DNA of 64,000 bases from Aved-18 sp964606665 (GCA_964606665.1 CAZSHS010000009.1:35586-99585), one strand, 5' to 3'; positions 44,008 through 52,930 are shown, numbered from the stretch's first letter. Notes: generated by a model from the letters alone, not told the origin. Numbers and translations are program-made.

Positions 44008-45744
44008 ATGTATAAGCCACAACCAAAACAAGTAAAACCAGAAGAATCAACAAGACAAAAACTGCCGGCCGAAGAAGGCTGCCCGTCTATGGCAAAAGCT
44101 CGATTTATGCTGGAGGAAGCCACCAATCGTCGCGGCTGTTTGATAGAACTGCCCTGGAGTGCAGGAAGTTCTGAATTCACTGTCACTTGTCAGTTCGACA
44201 AAACAGTGCAGGAGCCAGTTTGGACTTTATACCAGCACGAAAACGATATTTCCAAAGTGGTCTGGACTCAAGGATTTGCCCCTTCAGACCTTGAATTTAT
44301 GTACGACATTTTAGTGATGTCTGCGCCTAAAGGCACATCAAATGCCAAGATTCCTGATCTACTCAAACCGCAAGAAGTCGCTCTTCCAGGTGCAATCGAT
44401 TTGCCTAAGGGTCCTGGAGCGGTCGGAACTTCATCAAATTCATCATCATCTTCATCATCGCCTTCTCAAAATACATCGCAGGGCATGAGCAACCAGAATA
44501 TAAGCGGCAACAAAGCGCCGCTTCCTCAGCCAAACATAGGTGCTCCACCAAGTGGAGGTGGCGGTATGGGTGGAGGATTGGGTATGCCTCCAGGTCTTGC
44601 TCCTGGGATGGGTACTGGACTTGGTGCGGGAATGACTCCAGCGATGGGTGGTGGTGGTCCAAACCCGATACAAAATCCTAATCTACAACAGCAGCCAGTG
44701 CCTCAAATGCCTCCGCAAATGCCTGGACAATACCCTCCTCAAGGCTACCCACAGCCTGGTTATGGGCAAGCTCCGATGCCGGGTTATCCAGGTGGTTATC
44801 CAGCTCCTGGAATGCCTTATCCTCCGCAAGGCTATCCTCAAGGTTATGGTGCGCCCATGCCAGGACAACCTTACATGCCGCCTGGCTATCCCATGCCTGG
44901 ACAAATGCCACCAAATCCCTATGGTGGCAATCCACCCATGCAAATGGGCGGACAAGCTCCTTCTCAAATGCCAATGACCGATCCTTCTGGTTCGACAGGC
45001 ATGGATTCCAAGCCCATCGTTCCGATGGATTATCAATTACTCGATAAGCGGCCCAATTTATTGATTGGTATTCTGCTCAAAGATGCCGGGCTCATTACCG
45101 AACCAGCACTGGATGCCGCGCTCAAAATACAAGAGCTTATTCGCGAAGGCAAAGTCTCACCTCAAAAAGCGCCTTTGATTTTGCAGAAACATCACAGTAA
45201 AGGTGCCAAGATAGATCAGTTCTTGTCTATAGACGATGTTGTAGTAAGCAAAAAAGCACAAGAGCCCCAAGCGCAAGCGCCAAAGCCTGGTCAAGGTGGT
45301 CCCACTGCAAACAAAGGTCCAGCACCCACAGGTCAAAAAGGTGCAGGCGCTCCCGCTTCTGCTGGCTCAGGATCTGCTCCAGCGCAAGCAGCCAAAAGTG
45401 GAGAAGGACCAGGTGGTGCCAAACGAAATCTTAAACCAGCTTTTGATTTGTTGCAAAAAGCAGGCATTCTTACTGAGTCAGATGTGAAAGACGCTCTAGA
45501 TGTTCGTCAAACAATTGGCGGCGATTTAGTTTCTATTCTTGAGTCGGCAGGAAAGCTCAATAAAAAAACTGTTGATGCTGCTTTTGTTTGTTTGCCACTT
45601 ATACGCGAAGGATTGATGAAAACTGAGCAGTGCATTATCGCGCTCAATTATTGCAGTCGCATGAGAGTGGGCTTTGATGAGGCTCTTGATGAAATGGGTT
45701 GGCAAAACCCGCGCAAACTGCGTACAGATTTACCGCTATATTAG
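44008..45744 (+). CDS. Unknown N-terminal domain, Pro/Gly/Met/Gln linker, helical MshEN-like repeats
   Basis: A protein of 578 residues. About 25-110 is the N-terminal domain shared with the 38589 and 60053 proteins (GCLIELPW, VWTLYQHEND, VVWTQGF, FMYDILVMS). A Ser-rich run and a long Gly/Met/Pro/Gln linker (110-335) follow. Residues about 345-400 and 465-575 hold helical units such as LLIGILLKDAGLITEPALDAAL and FDLLQKAGILTESDVKDAL. These resemble the N-terminal domain of type II secretion/pilus ATPases (MshEN, a c-di-GMP binder in some). That resemblance is weak and I infer it only from pattern. The start of the REC/GGDEF gene follows 17 bases later, so the pair is probably one transcript. 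Confidence 0.75.
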   Translation: MYKPQPKQVKPEESTRQKLPAEEGCPSMAKARFMLEEATNRRGCLIELPWSAGSSEFTVTCQFDKTVQEPVWTLYQHENDISKVVWTQGFAPSDLEFMYDILVMSAPKGTSNAKIPDLLKPQEVALPGAIDLPKGPGAVGTSSNSSSSSSSPSQNTSQGMSNQNISGNKAPLPQPNIGAPPSGGGGMGGGLGMPPGLAPGMGTGLGAGMTPAMGGGGPNPIQNPNLQQQPVPQMPPQMPGQYPPQGYPQPGYGQAPMPGYPGGYPAPGMPYPPQGYPQGYGAPMPGQPYMPPGYPMPGQMPPNPYGGNPPMQMGGQAPSQMPMTDPSGSTGMDSKPIVPMDYQLLDKRPNLLIGILLKDAGLITEPALDAALKIQELIREGKVSPQKAPLILQKHHSKGAKIDQFLSIDDVVVSKKAQEPQAQAPKPGQGGPTANKGPAPTGQKGAGAPASAGSGSAPAQAAKSGEGPGGAKRNLKPAFDLLQKAGILTESDVKDALDVRQTIGGDLVSILESAGKLNKKTVDAAFVCLPLIREGLMKTEQCIIALNYCSRMRVGFDEALDEMGWQNPRKLRTDLPLY

Positions 45745-45761
45745 TGTATAAATCTCTTTAA

Positions 45762-47876
45762 ATGGTCAAGAAAATCATAGTTGTCGATCCGGAAATTGGG
45801 TTTCGAAAACTCATCTCTAGCTCGCTTGAAGGTCGCGGCCATAACGTTATTCAACTCAATAACACCCTTGAGTGCGAGCGCGATTTTCTTGAAAATCCAG
45901 ACGTAAAAACAGATCTACTTATAGTGGGACTGCCTTTGCCTGGTGGTCCAAGCGAAGTCTATAACTGGATCGAAAGTCTTCGTCACAAAGGCAATAACGT
46001 TGCCATAATTTTTGTAGCCGCAAATAAAGACGAACTTGATGAAGCCAAAAGTAGACTTGATCAGTTAGATATTTCGATGTTTTCTTCTAAGCCTGTGATT
46101 CCATTTATTTTTGGTGCGCAAATAGAATGTCAGTTTTCAGATGATAACAATGGAGCGGCTAATAGTGCCGATCTACAAAAACAGAAACTAAAAGACTTCG
46201 AAGCAATGTTTCTTGCACTGGTAAGCAAATATGCTCGCGTTCTTCCAGAAAAATTAGCCGACATCAAAAAAACGCTAGATAAAGCCAAAGCAGATTTGAG
46301 CGATACAGCCTCTCTTGATGAAATTAAATCGCAATCGCACAAAATCAAAGGTACAGGCGGCTCACTAGGCTTTGCTAAAGTGGCTGAGCATATGGCTTTT
46401 ATCGAATTGCGCTCGCAGGAAATGGTTTTGCTCGAAATGGAAGCAAGACAAAAAGCGATCAAAGAAATTGAAGACAGACTTTTGGTCGCACTCGAAGAAG
46501 GTAAAACTGAAACAGATGAAGTTTTAGCTGCGCTAAATAGTCTCAATCAAGAAGTCGGAATAGATGCAAGACCGCAGGCAATGGCGCGCATCATGATCAT
46601 TGACGAAGACAAAGAATTTTTGAAAATTGTAGAAGCACTGGGTCAAGAAAGTTTGGTCGAAATTATTTGCGCATCAAATCAAAGAGAAGCTCTGGATCGC
46701 GCAGCGGTTTATCCTCTTGATGCTGCCTTGATTTCGCTTTCTTCAACAATGAGCGAAAGTGGATTTGAAATAGCAAAACAACTTAGAAGCTTGCCAGAAT
46801 ACGACAATCTTCCCCTTGCTTTTGTTTCTGATGAAGGTCTTGTAAAAGACCGGGTAGAAGCAGCACACGCAGGTGCATCGCTCTATTTAGATAAACCATT
46901 TAAATCAGACTCGCTTGAAAAGGCAGTCCAGCATCTGGTAGCAATTCGACAAGGCGGTAGAGCGCGCGTTTTAATCACTGACGACGATGAATTTTTTGCC
47001 AATACAATTGGCGTAGTGCTTCGAAACGAAGGCATCATCGTAAAAACTCTAAATGACCCAAGCAAAATTCTTGAGACTATGCAAGAATTCCCACCCGATT
47101 TATTACTGCTCGATGTGATGATGCCTGGAATCACAGGTTTTGAAGTCTGTCGCATGCTCAGACAAACGCCTCGCTGGGGCGATCTGCCCATAATTTTCTT
47201 AACTGGTCAAACAGGTGTTGAAGCACGTCTTGAAGCCTTCAGATCTGGCGGTGATGATTATTTGCCAAAACCTGTAGTAAACGAAGAACTACTTACTAGA
47301 GTTAAAGTGCGTCTTGATAGATCGCGCATGCTCAAAGAACGCTCAGACAAAGACACCATCACTGGACTATTGCTCAGACGCGCTTTTTCAGAGCAATTAA
47401 ACTCGATTTTGGCTGAGTCAGAGCGCATTAACCAGAATTTTTCTCTTTGTCTTCTCGACATAGATCACTTCAAAAAAGTGAATGACACTTATGGTCACTT
47501 AGCTGGCGATAAGGTTCTTGCTGGATTTGGACAATTATTATTGAGACGCTTTAGAGTGGACGACTTGCGTGGGCGCTGGGGCGGCGAAGAATTCGTTCTT
47601 GCTTTCAGACGCGAGCGCAAAGAAGTGATTCACAAAGCAATCGAGCGCGTGCTTGAAGAATTTAGAGAAATTGCATTCACTGGTGATGAAGGCGAGATAT
47701 TTCATTGCAGCTTTTCGGGCGGTCTGGTTACATTCCCCGAAGATGGCTCGACTATCTTTGAACTTTTACAGAAAGCAGACCAGCGCCTCTACAAGGCTAA
47801 GAAACAGGGGCGCAACCAGATAGTCTTTCAATCACCGGATCTTGAAGAAGACCTGGAAAAGCTCTCTGCTCATTAG
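45762..47876 (+). CDS. REC-HPt-REC-REC-GGDEF diguanylate cyclase
   Basis: A signalling protein of 704 residues. The first REC domain (about 1-120) has Gly in place of the phosphoacceptor Asp (LLIVGLPLPGG). The HPt domain (about 135-260) has the His in SHKIKGTGGSLGF. The second REC (about 280-395) has Ser in place of Asp (ALISLSSTMS). The third REC (about 400-520) keeps Asp in LLLLDVMMPG. The GGDEF domain (about 535-695) has the active GGEEF near residue 607, and RVDD exactly five residues upstream matches the RxxD inhibitory site. It should synthesise c-di-GMP with product feedback. It follows the 44008 gene by 17 bases. Confidence 0.93.
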   Translation: MVKKIIVVDPEIGFRKLISSSLEGRGHNVIQLNNTLECERDFLENPDVKTDLLIVGLPLPGGPSEVYNWIESLRHKGNNVAIIFVAANKDELDEAKSRLDQLDISMFSSKPVIPFIFGAQIECQFSDDNNGAANSADLQKQKLKDFEAMFLALVSKYARVLPEKLADIKKTLDKAKADLSDTASLDEIKSQSHKIKGTGGSLGFAKVAEHMAFIELRSQEMVLLEMEARQKAIKEIEDRLLVALEEGKTETDEVLAALNSLNQEVGIDARPQAMARIMIIDEDKEFLKIVEALGQESLVEIICASNQREALDRAAVYPLDAALISLSSTMSESGFEIAKQLRSLPEYDNLPLAFVSDEGLVKDRVEAAHAGASLYLDKPFKSDSLEKAVQHLVAIRQGGRARVLITDDDEFFANTIGVVLRNEGIIVKTLNDPSKILETMQEFPPDLLLLDVMMPGITGFEVCRMLRQTPRWGDLPIIFLTGQTGVEARLEAFRSGGDDYLPKPVVNEELLTRVKVRLDRSRMLKERSDKDTITGLLLRRAFSEQLNSILAESERINQNFSLCLLDIDHFKKVNDTYGHLAGDKVLAGFGQLLLRRFRVDDLRGRWGGEEFVLAFRRERKEVIHKAIERVLEEFREIAFTGDEGEIFHCSFSGGLVTFPEDGSTIFELLQKADQRLYKAKKQGRNQIVFQSPDLEEDLEKLSAH

Positions 47877-47957
47877 GACTTTTTAAGAATCCAGGCTCTG
47901 TGGTCCTTATCTTAAGTAGGAAGACTTGCAGGATCTTGACATTAGATTTTAAATGTC

Positions 47958-49226
47958 ATGGTAATGGCTCGCAAAAAGAAACTAAAACTGCCCAAATTCT
48001 TGAATTTGCCAACATCGACACTGTCGTTGGGCGCTTTTTTGCTGGTCAATTATTGGTGCCAGGCAAACGCCCTCATTCCAAGCGTCAAGCCGACCCAATT
48101 GCCTGTCAAACACAACTGGCAGTGGTGGCGCAGCAATGAATACACCGCTCAGACTAAAAACCCAGACGTTGTTTTGATGGGATCGTCTTTGATAATGATC
48201 CCAATTACTCTTGTCGAAGCGGATCATTCAAACAAACAAATAGACTCGGTCAAGCATTACAGAAGCACATGTCTTGAAGATGGTCTAGCCAACACATCTA
48301 GTCAACCTCACAAAACATCAGTGACAGTTTTCAACTTTGCACTACCAGGCTCGATGGTCTCTGACCAGTATATGGTGGCAAGCTCGCTTTTCAAAGACAA
48401 GCAAAAACCAAAACTGCTCGTGTTGGGACTAACTCTTCGTGACTTTGTAGACTCAGGTGTAGAGTGCGCTGCGTCCACACCGACTTATCAATTTTTCAAG
48501 CATTATTTTGAAGGACAAGCACAAAACGACTTGTCTTTGGTCGCTTTGCAGACTTCTAAAGTCTGGCAGGGCGTGACAGAAAAAGCGCAAGACTTTCTAG
48601 ATCGAAATCTATATCTGTCTGGAAAAAGGCTTGCTGCTCAATATTTAAACAATGCCTTCTGGCAAGAAAAAATTAGCGATGTCACTGGTGGCAAAGAAAA
48701 ACTCGATGATAATCTGGTTGTAGCTCCATCTAAAGACATGATGGATAGTTTGTTTGGTGATGCTGTTGAGCCTGGACAATTTTTGTTTACGCCTTATGCG
48801 ACAGCGCCATATCAGGACAATACGCGCGAATACAAACGTCGCTTCAAAGATTACGATCCAGCCAAGCTTGCTATTCAAGAAAAATTCTTGAGCAAGCTTA
48901 TTACTCATTGCAAAGATCAAAATATCGAAGTAATGATAGTCAACATGCCACTGACTCCACAGAACATGGCATTAATGCCTGATGGTTCTTACGAAAAATA
49001 TCTTGCCTCAACATCGAGCCTGGCTCAAGCTAATGGATGTCGATTCGTCGATCTGAATAATGGCAACTTTGGAATTGAAAACTTCAAAGATACAGCCCAC
49101 ATGAATAGTGCTGGTGGCAAGAAGTTAGTCGAATCTATTGTTGGATCTATTAAAAATGACCGTGCTCTAGCGCAGATGATTGTGCCAAATAGCAAGCTTG
49201 CTGGAAATAACACATCTGTTAAATAG
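47958..49226 (+). CDS. SGNH-hydrolase-like exported protein
   Basis: A protein of 422 residues with a weak N-terminal hydrophobic segment (about 20-40). VVLMGSSLIMIP near residues 70-82 resembles the GxS nucleophile block of the SGNH/DltD-like and DUF1574 families. FNFALPGSMVSDQYMV carries the Gly block, and DTAHMNSAGGKKLVE near 377-392 supplies the Asp and His of a catalytic triad. The mid-region (200-320) is less conserved. Such proteins often acetylate or deacetylate envelope glycans, but the reaction here is not known. It stands alone, 81 bases after the cyclase gene. The start is the ATG at 47958; a second ATG lies two codons on. Confidence 0.75.
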   Translation: MVMARKKKLKLPKFLNLPTSTLSLGAFLLVNYWCQANALIPSVKPTQLPVKHNWQWWRSNEYTAQTKNPDVVLMGSSLIMIPITLVEADHSNKQIDSVKHYRSTCLEDGLANTSSQPHKTSVTVFNFALPGSMVSDQYMVASSLFKDKQKPKLLVLGLTLRDFVDSGVECAASTPTYQFFKHYFEGQAQNDLSLVALQTSKVWQGVTEKAQDFLDRNLYLSGKRLAAQYLNNAFWQEKISDVTGGKEKLDDNLVVAPSKDMMDSLFGDAVEPGQFLFTPYATAPYQDNTREYKRRFKDYDPAKLAIQEKFLSKLITHCKDQNIEVMIVNMPLTPQNMALMPDGSYEKYLASTSSLAQANGCRFVDLNNGNFGIENFKDTAHMNSAGGKKLVESIVGSIKNDRALAQMIVPNSKLAGNNTSVK

Positions 49227-49237
49227 ATTGAATTGAT

Positions 49238-49510
49238 TTAGTTACCAATACAATCTCGAATGATCTCATCAACCACTTCGGTAAGTGGCTTGGTGGAATC
49301 GATGATGATTCCATTTTTGGGAAGGTCTTCTTTTGTTTGAAGCAATCGCAAAGCAAGCTCGCGTTCGGCAGGTTTACCGCCCCACTCATCTTCAGGACGC
49401 AGCTTAAGCCTTTGAATTAAGGTGTTTGAATCTATGTCTAGGACAAAAACGCCGTCAAATGTTTTGCCCGCGCCTGAAACACCTTCGATCAAATAATTCT
49501 TCTTGCCCAT
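49238..49510 (-). pseudogene. P-loop nucleoside-kinase-like gene with an internal deletion
   Basis: An open frame of 90 codons starting at an ATG (49510), 13 bases after the upstream TPR gene. It begins with the P-loop segment YLIEGVSGAGKT and then passes directly to FDGVFVLDIDSNTLIQRL and PKNGIIIDSTKPL, which look like the C-terminal half of a P-loop nucleoside/shikimate-kinase-like protein. In that family about 100 residues normally lie between the two segments. The join is near 49459/49460. The frame is preserved, so a short protein may still be made, but the substrate-binding part would be missing. Alternatives are a real deletion or assembly collapse. Confidence 0.55.
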
Positions 49511-49523
49511 AGATAGTTGAAAG

Positions 49524-50096
49524 TTACCAATCGTCGTTTTCGTCCGAATTGATATGTTTGTTATTGACAGGCGCAACAAGCTGTTTCTTCACTCTCGATT
49601 TGCCCTTCAGGTGTTGTACATATTCGAAAGTTTGGTTGCGCAATTCTCTATAGCGCTCGCCTTCAAGACTATCTAGTTTGCGACTGGCTCCCACTCCTTG
49701 GTCGAACGCATCAAGCGCGTTTTGATATTCTTTCGCTTTCAGATAAACAGAACCGAGCATAGACCAGTATTGAGCGTTACTAGGATCCAGTTCGCAAGCC
49801 TTTTTTATGTGCGCAATGGCAGAAGCTAATTGTCCAGATGATGCTTCGAACTTTCCTAGATCACAATTGAGTCTTGGATCATTTGGTTTCATTGCCACAA
49901 GATATTTGTATTCTGTCATTGCTTCAGGTTTGCGTTTTTGCGCGATATAAATATTGAGCAAATAAGTATGGAGCTTCTCTTTTCTATAAGTCAAAGCCGC
50001 TTTATTTAAAGCTGCACTGTCAGGATCTTCTGCCAGTACAGACGGTGTCATGGCAAGAAGCAAACCGAAAAGCGCTAATTTATTTAGCACCTTCAA
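49524..50096 (-). CDS. Exported TPR protein, cassette copy 1 gene B
   Basis: A protein of 190 residues. A signal peptide (1-22, ending SVLAED) is followed by three tetratricopeptide-like repeats (LNIYIAQKRKPEAM, SGQLASAIAHIKKACELDPSN, LGSVYLKAKEYQNALDAFDQG) and an acidic end (DENDDW). It starts with TTG, which overlaps the TGA of the preceding gene (TTGA). Gene A (50093-51088) and gene B form a pair that is repeated 1.7 kb away with the same order and the same four-base overlap. The function is unknown. It probably scaffolds other envelope proteins. Confidence 0.85.
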   Translation of the reverse strand: MKVLNKLALFGLLLAMTPSVLAEDPDSAALNKAALTYRKEKLHTYLLNIYIAQKRKPEAMTEYKYLVAMKPNDPRLNCDLGKFEASSGQLASAIAHIKKACELDPSNAQYWSMLGSVYLKAKEYQNALDAFDQGVGASRKLDSLEGERYRELRNQTFEYVQHLKGKSRVKKQLVAPVNNKHINSDENDDW

Positions 50097-51088
50097 TTTG
50101 TTTGACCTTTGTGCGTCTCGATTATTTGCAATATTTTGTCCAGATTTTCGTCATTGTACTCGACTCGTCCAAAAGATCCTTTGTAAGTTTCGTACATTCC
50201 ATCGACAGGAACAGCATTATCGATAAACAAGATCCATTTGCTGCCAGGCTTTGGCATAGTGTCTTTTGCAAACTTAAAACCATCTGGTCTTTGAGTATTA
50301 GTCTTATTGTGAAACTCATAGCGAACATAGATTGTTTTATTCAGCGCGCCGCCTTTTAAAAATCTGTCCAGTTTGTATATGGCTTTAGGAGGTGCATAGA
50401 AAGTGACATTCTTTTCCTCGTAGCCAACAAAATCTGCCACCACAATTTTTTCGGATCGCAAAAAGGCATTTTTCAAGCTTAAGCTGTGTTCGCTTGAATC
50501 GAAGTGAGAGCCCACAACATCTGTGGTGACATAAGCTTTGGGTGTATGTACAACAGGGGGAACATAATCTTTTTTGGGTCCTTGCGAAGGAACATGAATA
50601 ATGGTGCTCTTTTTCATCAGTTTGTCATATCGCTCTTCGATAAAGGAAGGCTCTTCGATTTTAGACAAAGCAAGCCGCAACTGTGGCTCGGCCTCGTTAT
50701 ACCGATTGAGATGATAATTGCACTCACCACGCTCAAGCAATAATTTGTCTTTGTAAGTTGGATTGATACTGCACAACTCTTCTAATGCAAGCGCTACTTG
50801 ATCCCATTGATTCAGTCTCATACTCGATTTGTAGAGACCGACATAGAAATCTTCTTGTTTTGGATTTTCATCAATTAAGGCTCGATAATCGGCTTGTGCT
50901 TCACTCCATTGAGCTTTCCTCATGTGCTCGGCTGCTGACGTTGCTTTTCTCGTAGTCGTTACCGAGCCAAAGACTCCAACATCGTCCGATTCTGCCGCCC
51001 GCATGGCATAAGGACTTGAAAGTGAAAGTGCAAAAGTACATGCCAGTACATACGGCAATGCACAAGCCGAGACTCGAGCTATTTTCAT
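50093..51088 (-). CDS. Exported TPR-NTR-like protein, cassette copy 1 gene A
   Basis: A protein of 331 residues. A signal peptide (about 5-28, ending YAMRAAES) is followed by helical TPR-like segments (about 40-150: LALEELCSINPTYKDKLLLERGECNYHLNRYNEAEPQLRLAL). From about 200 to 325 a beta-rich domain contains VVADFVGYEE, IYKLDRFLKGG and PKPGSKWILFIDNAVP. It resembles netrin/TIMP-like or OB-fold domains only in pattern. The sequence is closely matched by the gene at 51806-52807, which makes a tandem duplication. It is followed directly by gene B. Confidence 0.8.
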   Translation of the reverse strand: MKIARVSACALPYVLACTFALSLSSPYAMRAAESDDVGVFGSVTTTRKATSAAEHMRKAQWSEAQADYRALIDENPKQEDFYVGLYKSSMRLNQWDQVALALEELCSINPTYKDKLLLERGECNYHLNRYNEAEPQLRLALSKIEEPSFIEERYDKLMKKSTIIHVPSQGPKKDYVPPVVHTPKAYVTTDVVGSHFDSSEHSLSLKNAFLRSEKIVVADFVGYEEKNVTFYAPPKAIYKLDRFLKGGALNKTIYVRYEFHNKTNTQRPDGFKFAKDTMPKPGSKWILFIDNAVPVDGMYETYKGSFGRVEYNDENLDKILQIIETHKGQTN

Positions 51089-51145
51089 AGCGCTTGCTCC
51101 CTTTTAAATTGTTAACGCCAGCCAAAGTCGCCTAGGTATAAAACC

Positions 51146-51193
51146 AAAAAACAGACGCCCCTAATTCTATGTTTCTCCGGGGCGTCTGTTTTG
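51146..51193. terminator. Strong terminator between the two TPR cassettes
   Basis: ACAGACGCCCC (51152-51162) and GGGGCGTCTGT (51180-51190) form a perfect eleven-pair stem with a 17-base loop. A-rich and T-rich tracts flank the two sides, so it works for the minus-strand cassette 2 and possibly for the other direction. Confidence 0.93.
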
Positions 51194-51239
51194 TCAAGAG
51201 GGTGAGCCCTGACTTGTACTAACTGGATTTGATTTCTAT

Positions 51240-51809
51240 TTACCAGTCGTCATCGTCTTCTTTAGATGAACCAGCTTTCTTCTGCTGCTTCAATTTTGCA
51301 TCGTAATCCTTTTTGTTCTTCATATACTGATCTTGTTTCTTTTGATACTCAATATATTTAAAAGCCTCTTCGTATGGCTTTTGATAATCTTGACCGCCTA
51401 AAGCAACAGCACGTTTGTAAGCATCAAGTGCTTCGTTGTAGCGCTTTGCTTTGATATAAACCTGACCAAGTTGTCCCCAATATTGCGCATTGCCAGGATC
51501 AAGATCAACAGCTTTTTTCATGTGTATGATAGCTGGTCCCATTTGCCCCGACGAAGCTTCAAATTTACCAAGATCGTTATTTAGTCTTGGATCATTTGGT
51601 TTCATTGCAAGTAAGGTTTTGTACTGAGCCATCGCTTCTGGCTTTCTTTTTTGCGCAATATAAATATTGAGCAAATAAGTATGGATAGACTCTTTTCTGT
51701 TTTGTATAAGAGCCTGGTCTTCAGCATCGGCGAATGCAGGGGCTTGCAATGCCACCACCTGCGGTATTGCCAAGGCTGCGCCTAGCAATAAGAAATTCGA
51801 TAACTTCAT
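51240..51809 (-). CDS. Exported TPR protein, cassette copy 2 gene B
   Basis: A protein of 189 residues and a paralogue of the protein at 49524-50096. A signal peptide (1-27, ending PAFADAED) is followed by three TPR-like helices (LNIYIAQKRKPEAM, SGQMGPAIIHMKKAVDLDPGN, LGQVYIKAKRYNEALDAYKRA). A Lys/Asp/Gln-rich C-terminal coiled segment ends in EDDDDW. The ATG overlaps the TGA of gene A by four bases. A strong terminator follows the gene about 50 bases downstream. Confidence 0.85.
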   Translation of the reverse strand: MKLSNFLLLGAALAIPQVVALQAPAFADAEDQALIQNRKESIHTYLLNIYIAQKRKPEAMAQYKTLLAMKPNDPRLNNDLGKFEASSGQMGPAIIHMKKAVDLDPGNAQYWGQLGQVYIKAKRYNEALDAYKRAVALGGQDYQKPYEEAFKYIEYQKKQDQYMKNKKDYDAKLKQQKKAGSSKEDDDDW

Positions 51810-52807
51810 CGTGTTTGTCCTTTGTGTTTTTCAAGAATTGCAAGCACTTCATCCAATGTTTCATCGGTGTAGGGCTGTCGTCCATAAGACCCGTGGAAGG
51901 TCTCGAACATGTGATCCACTGGCACAGCGTTTTCGACGAAAATGATCCATTTGGAACCTGGTTTAGGCATCAGCTCTTCAGAGAATTTCCAACCTTCGGG
52001 ACGTTTCTGATTTTCCAATCCTTCGTTAAACTCAAAACGAATTGGAATATTTCGGTTGAGAGGTGGACCTTTATAGAATTTTTCAATGTAGTACTTGGCT
52101 AAAGGTGGCTGGTAGTAGGTTATATCAGATCTTTTTTCGTAGCCCTTATACTCAGCAATAAACACTGCTTCTGATTTCAAATAAGCATTTTCAAGATTAA
52201 GACCGGCTCTAGATGTGTTTTCATGAAACTCAGCGACGTTAGTTTCTTTGTATTTCTCGGCTTTGATTTTCTCTTTGTCTTTACCGATGATGATTTTTCC
52301 AGCAATTTTTTGGTGTTCGATAATTGCCTTAGTCATCAGGAACTTGTACTTCTCTTCAATCAAAGAAGGCTCAGCAACTTTCGCCAAAGCCATCTTTAGC
52401 AGTGGCTCAGCTTCAGAATATCTATTTAAATGATAGAAAGTTTCGCCACGCTCAAGCATGAGTCGTTCTTTGTAAGTGGGGTTCAAATTGCAAAGCTCTT
52501 CTAGAGCCAATGCACATTGATCCCATTGATTTAACTTGTAGCTTGATTTGAACAAGCCTACATAGAAATCTTCCTGTTTTGGCATCATGCCAATTAGCTG
52601 TCTGAAGTCGCTTTGAGCTTCGCCATACTCGCCTTTTTTCATGTGCTCAGCAGCCGAACTAGCTTTTCTAGTCGCAAGCACTGAGCCGTAGTAACCGACA
52701 TCGTCCGATTCCGCTGACCAGACCATTGAAGGTTGAATGAGGGCACTCAAAGCAAGAGCAAGCGAGACAGCCAGAATTCTGGGTGTGTTTACGCGCGCCA
52801 TTTTCAT
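51806..52807 (-). CDS. Exported TPR-NTR-like protein, cassette copy 2 gene A
   Basis: A protein of 333 residues and a paralogue of the protein at 50093-51088. A signal peptide (about 5-32) is followed by TPR-like helices (ALALEELCNLNPTYKERLMLERGETFYHLNRYSEAEPLLKMAL). The C-terminal beta-rich domain carries VFIAEYKGYEKRS, YYIEKFYKGPP, IRFEFNEG and PKPGSKWIIFVENAVPVDHMFETFHGSYGRQ. The highly conserved GSYGR/GSFGR and KPGSKW segments in both copies suggest a retained fold. The gene has a 123-base gap to the upstream lipoprotein gene on the same strand. Confidence 0.8.
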   Translation of the reverse strand: MKMARVNTPRILAVSLALALSALIQPSMVWSAESDDVGYYGSVLATRKASSAAEHMKKGEYGEAQSDFRQLIGMMPKQEDFYVGLFKSSYKLNQWDQCALALEELCNLNPTYKERLMLERGETFYHLNRYSEAEPLLKMALAKVAEPSLIEEKYKFLMTKAIIEHQKIAGKIIIGKDKEKIKAEKYKETNVAEFHENTSRAGLNLENAYLKSEAVFIAEYKGYEKRSDITYYQPPLAKYYIEKFYKGPPLNRNIPIRFEFNEGLENQKRPEGWKFSEELMPKPGSKWIIFVENAVPVDHMFETFHGSYGRQPYTDETLDEVLAILEKHKGQTR

Positions 52808-52930
52808 AACAATTGCTATCTCCTGGGTAATACGCCAAAATGCGCCATTTTGAGAAACGTTTCAATTTCCATCTTCCACATTATCAAAAAAGCTATTCAC
52901 TTGCTTAATTTATAGGCACTCAAAGCAGTC

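Larger units (their letters stand above)
49524..52807 (-). repeat. Tandem duplication of a two-gene cassette
   Basis: The pair 50093-51088/49524-50096 is repeated as 51806-52807/51240-51809. Both units have gene A then gene B, overlapping by four bases (TTGA and ATGA). The proteins match in order and motifs (AESDDVG, LNQWDQ, NPTYK, LLNIYIAQKRKPEAM, DDW at the end). They have diverged clearly at the amino-acid level, so the duplication is not recent. Strong terminator between units. Confidence 0.9.

Noticed and set aside
47900..48139. 79-codon open frame at the start of the SGNH-like gene
   Set aside because: It overlaps the better-supported gene in another frame and has no domain.
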